Shown: piece by piece, positions 6,672 through 11,415 of the stretch
Layout: every line of letters starts with the position of its first letter
Position numbering within the stretch: the stretch's first letter is position 1
Source of the DNA: Muribaculaceae bacterium
Lineage (GTDB): Bacteria; Bacteroidota; Bacteroidia; Bacteroidales; Muribaculaceae
Assembly: GCA_009775535.1 (NCBI GenBank)
Contig: VSPW01000045.1
Coordinates: forward strand, 1 to 11,415
DNA length: 11,415 nt
Reading direction: 5' to 3'
Position numbers and translations under genes: made by a program
Notes under the pieces: generated by a model
Told to the model about the DNA's origin: nothing
What the model saw: only the letters and a program-made list of their open reading frames with translations
Database searches by the model: none

Positions 6672-7730
6672 TCACCACAGGTTGAAACGGTATCCGACAC
6701 AGATATCGACATCAGCCGTATTGTTAAGCAAAGTATGCTCCTTGTCATAGATGAGCGAGGTCTCCACCCTGCCAACAATGCCTACAAACCATCTCTTACG
6801 GAGATTCCATACCCCCGACACACGCAAGGTATTATACATTGAAAACGACCATTTCGGATTGGCTTCAACACTGATATAGCCACGTTTGACCCCGATAGTC
6901 GGCGATTCACTAATACCAACCACCCAATTTCGTCCAACCACCCAATTATACCCGTACCCAAACTTCAAGCCATAATTCTTGGCCTGTACGGCATACTTGT
7001 AATTCCATTCCTTTGGCAGCATGGACTTCATCTCATACGGCAACCGGTTGAAATCGAAGTTGTACTTCTGATACCAATAGGAAAAACCTGCAAAAAATGA
7101 GCCAGCACTCTTGAGCTGTACGCGCCCGAATGTGAAAGCCGCTGAATAACTGTACTTACGGTTATTCAAGAAATAATACGCATCAAAGATCAGCATACGC
7201 GTATTTATGCCGTTGAAATCCAGGTTGACAGGCCATGAATTGTCCTTTATACCGAAACGGGTGATATGCGTGCCCACATCATTTCCTATATAATAAAGCT
7301 CCGCGGCGAAAAGGCCGCAGTTAAAATGGAAGTCAAACCTGCGGCGCGTCCTCTTCTCCCCGGTTATCCACCTGCTGAGGTTCACGTCATAACCTACCGA
7401 AACCGCCATATACGACAGCCAAAACCCCGCCGAAGTGCTCGGAAAAGACACCATGCGCAGGCTCACATCATCGACCAGGTAGAAAGAATAGGTATCCAGC
7501 CAGCTGTCCATCTTGAACTTCACATTGAAACGCTGCCCGGTAGGCACCACATATGTCGAATCGTATGAATTGAAAAATTTATCCGCCCAACGGTATGTCT
7601 TCACGGCAAAACGCGGAAACTTTCCCCATTCTGCTATCGAATCCAGATCAAACGACATGGCATAACTATGCCCCCCCCAACCGATTAGGATAAAGGCAAC
7701 AAAAAATGATATGAATTTGCTGTGTTTCAC
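6672..7730 (-). CDS. DUF4421-like outer-membrane beta-barrel protein, GTG start
   Basis: The product is 352 residues. The start is GTG (7728-7730), with an in-frame TAA two codons upstream (7734-7736). The signal peptide (MKHSKFISFFVAFILIGWGG, then HSYA) begins exactly at the GTG, and the next Met falls after it, so no ATG start is available. After the signal come DSTYVVPTGQRFNVKF, a pattern I associate with the Bacteroidetes DUF4421 family, and many aromatic-rich amphipathic strands. The C-terminus is VDICVGYRFNLW, ending in an aromatic as barrels do. The function is unknown. A run of eight G (coding strand; + strand C8 at 7671-7678) spans the Trp-Gly-Gly codons of the signal peptide, where a slip would shift frame. 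The gene converges on the PAP2 gene with a single nt between stops, and I see no terminator. The family name is from recognition only; the barrel and signal peptide are well supported. Confidence 0.82.
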   Translation of the reverse strand: MKHSKFISFFVAFILIGWGGHSYAMSFDLDSIAEWGKFPRFAVKTYRWADKFFNSYDSTYVVPTGQRFNVKFKMDSWLDTYSFYLVDDVSLRMVSFPSTSAGFWLSYMAVSVGYDVNLSRWITGEKRTRRRFDFHFNCGLFAAELYYIGNDVGTHITRFGIKDNSWPVNLDFNGINTRMLIFDAYYFLNNRKYSYSAAFTFGRVQLKSAGSFFAGFSYWYQKYNFDFNRLPYEMKSMLPKEWNYKYAVQAKNYGLKFGYGYNWVVGRNWVVGISESPTIGVKRGYISVEANPKWSFSMYNTLRVSGVWNLRKRWFVGIVGRVETSLIYDKEHTLLNNTADVDICVGYRFNLW

Positions 7731-7752
7731 TATACCTTAAGAAAATCAGATG

Positions 7753-7783
7753 CAAAATAAATGAAAATAACTGGAATTTTAAA
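7753..7783 (-). promoter_or_regulatory. Possible promoter for the DUF4421-like gene
   Basis: Read on the - strand, TTATTTTG (7760 to 7753) matches TAnnTTTG at all but one fixed position, and TTTA (7783 to 7780) lies 19 nt upstream in place of TTTG. The start of transcription would be near 7746, about 15 nt before the GTG. Both elements are imperfect in an A+T-rich region. The upstream element lies inside the 19-bp palindrome at 7772-7790, so a protein bound there would be expected to affect this promoter. Confidence 0.35.
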
Positions 7784-7790
7784 AATTCCA
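7772..7790. repeat. Perfect 19-bp palindrome, candidate operator
   Basis: TGGAATTTTAAAAATTCCA has two 9-nt arms that pair perfectly around one central base. It lies between the two divergent start codons and overlaps the upstream element of the possible - strand promoter. No T-run terminator follows on either strand in a position to end a gene, so a dimeric-regulator binding site is more likely than a terminator. The A+T richness means chance is a real alternative. Confidence 0.45.
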
Positions 7791-7794
7791 ACCA

Positions 7795-7804
7795 GGTTTA
7801 AACC
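7795..7804. repeat. Perfect 10-bp palindrome GGTTTAAACC
   Basis: A second perfect inverted repeat lies 4 nt to the right of the 19-bp palindrome, about 15 nt upstream of the TTTG element of the + strand promoter. A pair of palindromes between divergent promoters suggests regulator binding, but a 10-bp A+T-centred palindrome alone is weak evidence. Confidence 0.3.
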
Positions 7805-7818
7805 CTATCTGGACAATA

Positions 7819-7851
7819 TTTGGTAAAAACCGTGGAAAATTCATAACTTTG
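7819..7851 (+). promoter_or_regulatory. Bacteroidetes-type promoter for the beta-barrel/tsaB genes
   Basis: TTTG at 7819-7822 and TAACTTTG at 7844-7851 match both consensus elements exactly, with a 21-nt spacer. Transcription would start near 7857, giving a leader of about 39 nt before the ATG at 7896. This is the best promoter match in the window and probably drives the barrel gene at 7896 and the closely spaced tsaB. Confidence 0.78.
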
Positions 7852-7869
7852 CGCACAGAACCACAAGTT

Positions 7870-7887
7870 TTAATATTGTTAATATTG
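7870..7887 (+). repeat. Tandem 9-bp repeat TTAATATTG x2 in the 5' leader
   Basis: Two adjacent perfect copies of TTAATATTG (7870-7878 and 7879-7887) end 8 nt before the ATG at 7896. They fall in the predicted leader RNA, where Bacteroidetes genes usually have an A/U-rich stretch rather than a Shine-Dalgarno site. Each copy contains the self-complementary AATATT, so weak pairing between copies is possible. The role is unknown. Confidence 0.6.
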
Positions 7888-7895
7888 CACGACGT

Positions 7896-8513
7896 ATGAA
7901 AACGATCTACCGCATTACATTGGCAGTCATCCTCGCCACAACCTTCGCCATCGGCGCATCGGCTCAGTTCCGTGCCGGCATCCGTTTGGGCCTTAACGTA
8001 AACAAGCTGAGTATATCATCCGATATGGCGTCCAGCGACAACCGCGCAGGTTTCAACGGTGGCGTGACAGCAGAATTCATGTTCCCTGGCACAGGCTTCG
8101 GAGTCGACGGGTCGATAATGTACGTACACCGTACCGACAACTATGTCAACTACGATGATGGCACTTCAAAGCGCGTGAACAAGAACTGCGACTATATAGA
8201 AGTGCCTCTCAACGTAAAATGGAAACTGTCTCTCCCTGCCGTGAGCAACTTCATTGCCCCATACGTATTCACTGGTCCGAGCTTCTCGTTCCTCACAAGC
8301 AAACGCGCCGTATCCAATGCAGCCAAGCGCAGCACCTACGATGTGGCATGGAATTTCGGTTTCGGCCTGCAACTCATAAAGAAGCTGCAACTCAGCGCAT
8401 CATACGGACTTGGCTTCACCAAAGCCTACAAACTTCTTGACAGCGACGCCCACGCAGCAAATATCGAAGGCAAGAACCGTTACTGGACCGTGACAGCCGC
8501 CTGGCTATTCTAG
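7896..8513 (+). CDS. Outer-membrane beta-barrel protein
   Basis: The product is 205 residues. A signal peptide (MKTIYRITLAVILATTFAIG, then ASA) with probable cleavage before QFRAGIR starts at the ATG at 7896. The mature protein begins with FRAGIRLGLNVNKL, the opening strand typical of the porin-family 'outer membrane protein beta-barrel' domain (PF13568-like). It continues through strands such as GFGVDGSIMYV, YIEVPLNVKWKLSL and FIAPYVFTGPSFSFL, and ends in YWTVTAAWLF with a C-terminal Phe, the usual signal for barrel insertion by the BAM complex. The YIEVPLNVKWKL strand followed by a Pro/Tyr-rich turn is very common in this group. The cargo or function is unknown. It follows the strong promoter at 7819-7851 and lies 14 nt upstream of tsaB, so the two are likely cotranscribed. 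Confidence 0.9.
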   Translation: MKTIYRITLAVILATTFAIGASAQFRAGIRLGLNVNKLSISSDMASSDNRAGFNGGVTAEFMFPGTGFGVDGSIMYVHRTDNYVNYDDGTSKRVNKNCDYIEVPLNVKWKLSLPAVSNFIAPYVFTGPSFSFLTSKRAVSNAAKRSTYDVAWNFGFGLQLIKKLQLSASYGLGFTKAYKLLDSDAHAANIEGKNRYWTVTAAWLF

Positions 8514-8527
8514 AACCATACCTCTCT

Positions 8528-9226
8528 ATGGCAACAATCCTAAACATCGAGACATCCACTTCGGTGTGCTCTGTTGCGCTTTCAGCCGAAGGCATGATAC
8601 TCACCCACCTAGAAAATTTTGATGGGCGCAACCATGCCACGCTACTAAGCGGATACATAAAGCACTGCCTGGACCACTTACGTGCCCACGATGACATGCG
8701 CCTGGACGCAATCGCAGTTTCCATAGGTCCAGGAAGCTACACCGGACTGCGTATCGGACTTTCCGAAGCAAAGGGACTGGCCTATGCCCTTGGCGTCCCG
8801 CTTATCGGCATAGACACCCTGCAACTGTTGGCCACAGCAGCCATGTTCTCCCCCGATACAGAAATCACCGACAGCACACTGTTCGCACCGATGATTGACG
8901 CACGCCGCATGGAAGTCTACACAGCCGTCTACGACCTCTCGCTTACCCCGCTTATGACGCCGCAGCCACTTATATTGGATAGCGGAAGCTACAGCGGATT
9001 CCTGGACAGCCAGAAACTCCTGTTCATCGGCGACGGCGCATCCAAGGCTCAAGACGTCATCACTTCCCCGAATGCCATATTCATGCCGGGGATAAAACCG
9101 CTCGCTGTAGATATGGTAGCGCTGTCAGAAAGGTCATATGCCAGGAACGAATTCATCGACATAGCCTACAGTGTACCCCAATACCTGAAAGAGTTCCAGG
9201 CGACAGTCCCGAAAAAGACATTATAG
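8528..9226 (+). CDS. tsaB: tRNA N6-threonylcarbamoyladenosine (t6A) synthesis protein TsaB
   Basis: TsaB is the non-catalytic ASKHA-fold partner of TsaD in the cytoplasmic complex that places threonylcarbamoyl on A37 of ANN-decoding tRNAs. The product is 232 residues, the usual length. Recognition features are the N-terminal ILNIETSTSVCSVAL strand pair, the HATLLSGYIKHCL helix, the diagnostic SIGPGSYTGLRIGLSEAKGL loop (about residues 65-84), and LIGIDTLQLLA. The C-terminal half (MIDARRMEVYTAVYD, then variable sequence ending near PQYLKEFQATVPKK) matches the family pattern too. The start ATG at 8528 gives the conserved N-terminus directly. It follows the beta-barrel gene by 14 nt, and no promoter is seen between them, so expression probably depends on the 7819-7851 promoter. 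Confidence 0.95.
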   Translation: MATILNIETSTSVCSVALSAEGMILTHLENFDGRNHATLLSGYIKHCLDHLRAHDDMRLDAIAVSIGPGSYTGLRIGLSEAKGLAYALGVPLIGIDTLQLLATAAMFSPDTEITDSTLFAPMIDARRMEVYTAVYDLSLTPLMTPQPLILDSGSYSGFLDSQKLLFIGDGASKAQDVITSPNAIFMPGIKPLAVDMVALSERSYARNEFIDIAYSVPQYLKEFQATVPKKTL

Positions 9227-9250
9227 ACACCGCCATTCCTTGACTTATTA

Positions 9251-9258
9251 AACCTTTG
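9251..9258 (+). promoter_or_regulatory. Weak candidate -7 element upstream of the META lipoprotein gene
   Basis: AACCTTTG differs from TAnnTTTG at its first base only, and lies in the 88-nt gap between tsaB and the lipoprotein start, about 56 nt before the ATG at 9315. No TTTG is found at the expected distance upstream. The lipoprotein gene may have its own promoter here or may be reached by readthrough from tsaB. Confidence 0.25.
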
Positions 9259-9314
9259 GCATGGTGCAGGCGTCTTATATGATAAGAAACATTATTAATC
9301 AATAATTGCATAAA

Positions 9315-10220
9315 ATGAAAATAAATTTCCACTATGCAGCATCGGCAATGATTACACTGTTTGCTGCAGCTGTAATTTCATCCTGCGGTACAACCGGAAA
9401 AACAGCGACCAGCGGCAACATCGGCTCTACAACAACTCATAATTCAGCCACTACCGGACACAACCAGACCGGCAAGCCCGTACAGAATAAACCCGCAAAA
9501 GGTACAGCCTCCCCATCTACTGATGCCACCCTTGAAAAAATCAGCGGGGAATGGCAGATAGTAAAGGTGGGCAAAAAGGATATCCCGGTAATCGACGAGA
9601 TGCCATACGTCAACTTCGAGATACCATCAGGCCGTTTCTACGGGTCCAACGGCTGCAACATCCTCAACGGCAGTTTCAACGTGGACAACACAACAATCTC
9701 GTTCAACGGTGTGATTTCCACACTAAAGATGTGCCAGGACGTGGAATACCAGTACGACATCAACGCCGTAATCGGTGACGGAAAATCATACCAGGTAGAA
9801 GCCACTGTCGAAGGCGGGGTAAACTACATATACCTCAATGATGCCCGAGGACACCACGCCATCACACTGCGCCGCTCCGATATGTCGTTCCTCAACGGAC
9901 AATGGAAGATAACCCGTCTCGGCGACAAGGATATCGACAATGAAGAAATGAATATCTTCATCGACATGCCTGAGCACAAGGTGCACGGAAATACCGGATG
10001 CAACTACTTTAACGGCGACCTGTACACATCGCCCAACGAAGCGTTCTCACTCAGCTTCGGCCAGATGGGTGTCACCCGCATGGCTTGCCCTGACAACAAT
10101 ATGGAGACTGCTATGCTCCTTGCCCTTGAGCAGACAACAAATGCACGTCCCGGACGCAACGGTTCAGCCGTACTCTACGACCGCAACGGGAATACGCTCA
10201 TCGTGCTGGAACGCATGTAA
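9315..10220 (+). CDS. Lipoprotein with two tandem META domains
   Basis: The product is 301 residues from the ATG at 9315; an in-frame TTG at 9306 would add only three residues and is not preferred. Residues 1-24 form a lipoprotein signal ending in AAVISSC, with the acylated Cys at 24. A Thr/Ser/Asn/Gly-rich linker (about 25-75) leads to the first META domain (about 76-181) and a second (about 193-301). The copies align on GSNGCNILNG versus GNTGCNYFNG and on a later Cys (KMCQD versus RMACP), so each has the two-Cys pattern of META/HslJ-like domains. The residues after Cys24 (GTTGK) do not form the acidic export signal of Bacteroidetes surface lipoproteins, so an inner-leaflet periplasmic location is more likely. 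META/HslJ proteins are linked to heat or stress resistance in other bacteria, but the precise role is unknown. It is followed by an intrinsic terminator. Confidence 0.9.
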   Translation: MKINFHYAASAMITLFAAAVISSCGTTGKTATSGNIGSTTTHNSATTGHNQTGKPVQNKPAKGTASPSTDATLEKISGEWQIVKVGKKDIPVIDEMPYVNFEIPSGRFYGSNGCNILNGSFNVDNTTISFNGVISTLKMCQDVEYQYDINAVIGDGKSYQVEATVEGGVNYIYLNDARGHHAITLRRSDMSFLNGQWKITRLGDKDIDNEEMNIFIDMPEHKVHGNTGCNYFNGDLYTSPNEAFSLSFGQMGVTRMACPDNNMETAMLLALEQTTNARPGRNGSAVLYDRNGNTLIVLERM

Positions 10221-10242
10221 TTTACTCCCGAAACCCATTACC

Positions 10243-10283
10243 GGCCTGTATCCCTCCAGAAGGAATACAGGCCTTACTTTTTT
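10243..10283 (+). terminator. Intrinsic (Rho-independent) terminator after the META lipoprotein gene
   Basis: GGCCTGTAT (10243-10251) pairs with ATACAGGCC (10265-10273), nine perfect base pairs, extended by a C-C/G-G pair set after one mismatch. The loop is short and a T-rich tract (TTAC then T6) ends at 10283. It lies 22 nt after the stop at 10220. The opposite strand has no T-run after the hairpin, so it acts for the + strand only. The convergent SDR-like gene ends at 10320 with no hairpin of its own that I can see. Confidence 0.88.
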
Positions 10284-10319
10284 AATGCCTGAGTGAAATA
10301 TCTATTATAATCATTTCAA

Positions 10320-10979
10320 TCATGGCAACGTGACCGGAAAATCGACACCGTTCACGAAACCGCTGTCAGGCGAAGCAATGAACATGCATATATGTGCCAC
10401 ACCTGAACAGCTGCCACGAAAAGAATCCACAACTCCAGCATCGCCAACAGATATGGATACCCTATTGACAGTCATGCCATATTGGGCAAGCCCCTCCGGA
10501 AACAAGCCCGCTGTATTGCGGCAAACTGTAATGAAACGTCCGCCATAGGCAGCTTCATTATCTACGAAACTGGCCTTATGCCGTATCATGCACTCTGCCA
10601 AAACATCGCCAGCGCCATCATCCATATTGTTGACTACCACATCAAGGCCTCCCCATTTATCAAGGATATCAGAAATGTTACGTGCCAGCGAATCGTGTCC
10701 GGGAGTATGGTAAAACTTCGATCCTGTCGACTGGGCCATAAGATTGCCCTGCCTGTAATCGGTATCAAAGAACGCCACACGGCAATCCACCTGCCTGAAT
10801 GCCCCGACTATGGCCCTACCTACAGCGTCAAGGCCTCCGGCAATGAGCACCCTCAGTTTCGGGAAATGCACCACCAGGTCACCCTCCCCACGGGAAACCG
10901 TCCTTACAGCCTTTGGCCTAGAGGAAAGCTTTCCCGAACGGTATTCCTCCATCCTTCTTTCCAGATAATTGTCAGCCAT
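10320..10979 (-). CDS. SDR-fold (Rossmann) protein lacking the usual catalytic residues
   Basis: The product is 219 residues. Residues 1-41 are a charged N-terminal extension (MADNYLERRMEEYRSGKL...). A Rossmann start follows: LRVLIAGGLDAVGRAIVGAF (residues 42-61), with GG48-49 and G54 in place of the usual TGxxxGxG. Next come strand 2 with an acidic end (VAFFDTDYR), a VVVNNMDD segment matching the NNAG position, GGRFITVC matching the GGRIINIS strand, YGMTVNRVSISVG matching the YGIRVNAI strand, and a FIASPDSGFVNGVDF end matching the SDR C-terminus. Between GGRFITVC and YGMTVN only about 14 residues remain, where classical SDRs have some 40 including Ser and YxxxK. The catalytic Tyr-Lys segment is therefore missing. 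It may be a regulatory or binding protein, or a degenerating enzyme. The ATG (10977-10979) overlaps the aminotransferase stop by 8 nt, so the genes are coupled. Confidence 0.8.
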   Translation of the reverse strand: MADNYLERRMEEYRSGKLSSRPKAVRTVSRGEGDLVVHFPKLRVLIAGGLDAVGRAIVGAFRQVDCRVAFFDTDYRQGNLMAQSTGSKFYHTPGHDSLARNISDILDKWGGLDVVVNNMDDGAGDVLAECMIRHKASFVDNEAAYGGRFITVCRNTAGLFPEGLAQYGMTVNRVSISVGDAGVVDSFRGSCSGVAHICMFIASPDSGFVNGVDFPVTLP

Positions 10980-11415
10980 GGCGGTATTTGTTGATTATCA
11001 TTGAAATATCCTCCGCATCGGACAAAGTGGTGCACCTCGACACCGGCAGGCTCACACATTCACGTGCAATATTCTCAGCAACAGGAAATTCCAATATATT
11101 CATATCCGGATAGCACGCCTGCTTATGAGGAGGCACTGGATAATGTACGGCTGTCTCTACACCGTTCCCGGCCATGTAATCCCGGAAACGGTCACGGTCC
11201 TTGACCCTCACCACGTACTGATGCCATACGGATATACCCGTGCCGTCATATATCGGCTTGGAGACATACGGATTGTCAATCATGCAGTCATATACCCCCG
11301 CAATGGCGCGCCTGCTTGAATTCTCAAATTCAAGCTCCGGCAATTTCAGCGCCACGATGGCAGCCTGCAACGGGTCAAGGCGGCAATTATACCCTTGCAA
11401 TTCATTATGGTATTG
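10972..11415 (-). CDS. DegT/DnrJ/EryC1/StrS nucleotide-sugar aminotransferase, 5' end outside window
   Basis: This is a PLP-dependent aminotransferase that makes an amino sugar on a nucleotide-sugar precursor, used for surface polysaccharide or LPS. The frame stays open to the right edge (QYHNELQGYNCRLDPLQAA), so the TTG at 11398-11400 is not the start and the gene is 5' partial. The N-terminal and central parts, including the PLP-binding Lys, lie beyond the window. Visible conserved parts are YNCRLDPLQAAIVALKL, the ISVWHQYVVRVKDRDRF strand-helix, and the HYPVPPHKQACYPD segment with LEFPVAENIARECVSLPV at the C-terminus. The HYPVPPHKQ pattern is frequent in the QdtB/FdtB-like group that forms dTDP-3-amino-3,6-dideoxy sugars, but substrate assignment is tentative. 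It leads into the SDR-like gene with an 8-nt overlap. Confidence 0.92.
   Translation of the reverse strand, partial: QYHNELQGYNCRLDPLQAAIVALKLPELEFENSSRRAIAGVYDCMIDNPYVSKPIYDGTGISVWHQYVVRVKDRDRFRDYMAGNGVETAVHYPVPPHKQACYPDMNILEFPVAENIARECVSLPVSRCTTLSDAEDISMIINKYRHG

Noticed and set aside
7872..7886. AATATT-GTT-AATATT as a hairpin or terminator
   Set aside because: The stem is six A-U pairs with a 3-nt loop, too weak, and it lies in a leader with no T-run; the tandem 9-mer description fits better.
10482..10994. 170-codon + strand frame
   Set aside because: Antisense to the SDR-like gene, whose Rossmann pattern and coupling to the aminotransferase are convincing.
1..11415. Mobile elements, CRISPR arrays, defence islands, tRNA/rRNA genes
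   Set aside because: No transposase, integrase, spaced repeats, cloverleaf-like sequence or defence-type proteins were found; coding density is continuous with ordinary chromosomal genes.

Overview
The window looks like chromosomal DNA from a member of the Bacteroidales, plausibly a Muribaculaceae-like gut bacterium. The support is internal. Two sites match the Bacteroidetes promoter form (TTTG about 20 nt upstream of TAnnTTTG), Shine-Dalgarno-like sites are largely absent, and base composition is moderate. The gene content is also typical: a DUF4421-like barrel, small 'outer membrane beta-barrel' proteins with MK...A-Q signal peptides, and a short-motif lipoprotein. The family or genus is an inference and could not be checked by search.

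Layout. (1) Positions 1-3571, + strand: the 3' two thirds of an RNase R gene (rnr), then folB (dihydroneopterin aldolase) 9 nt later, then an ArnT/PMT-like membrane glycosyltransferase whose 5' end touches folB. (2) 3445-3981, - strand: a small outer-membrane beta-barrel gene, convergent with the glycosyltransferase gene and overlapping its last 127 nt. (3) 4087-6670, + strand: a recognisable promoter followed by an LtaS/EptA-like membrane phosphotransferase gene and a PAP2 phosphatase gene joined by an ATGA overlap. (4) 6672-7730, - strand: a DUF4421-like outer-membrane protein with a GTG start and a run of eight G in its signal peptide; it ends 1 nt from the PAP2 gene. (5) 7731-7895: a divergent regulatory region with two perfect palindromes, a strong + strand promoter and a tandem 9-bp repeat. 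(6) 7896-10220, + strand: an outer-membrane beta-barrel gene, tsaB (tRNA t6A synthesis), and a lipoprotein with two META domains, closed by a clear intrinsic terminator. (7) 10320-11415, - strand: the 3' part of a nucleotide-sugar aminotransferase gene (DegT/DnrJ/EryC1 family) overlapping by 8 nt an SDR-fold protein that appears to lack the SDR catalytic residues.

Common theme. Three housekeeping genes (rnr, folB, tsaB) are interleaved with cell-envelope genes. The glycosyltransferase, the phosphotransferase and the PAP2 phosphatase are the kinds of enzymes that decorate or dephosphorylate lipid A or other envelope lipids. The aminotransferase at the right edge suggests the end of a surface-polysaccharide locus. 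I found no mobile element, CRISPR array, tRNA, rRNA or defence system. The most interesting points are the antisense-derived C-terminus of the glycosyltransferase, the poly-G tract in the DUF4421-like gene, the palindromic divergent promoter region, and the catalytically stripped SDR protein. None is a clear new system. No stretch over 300 nt lacks a gene.
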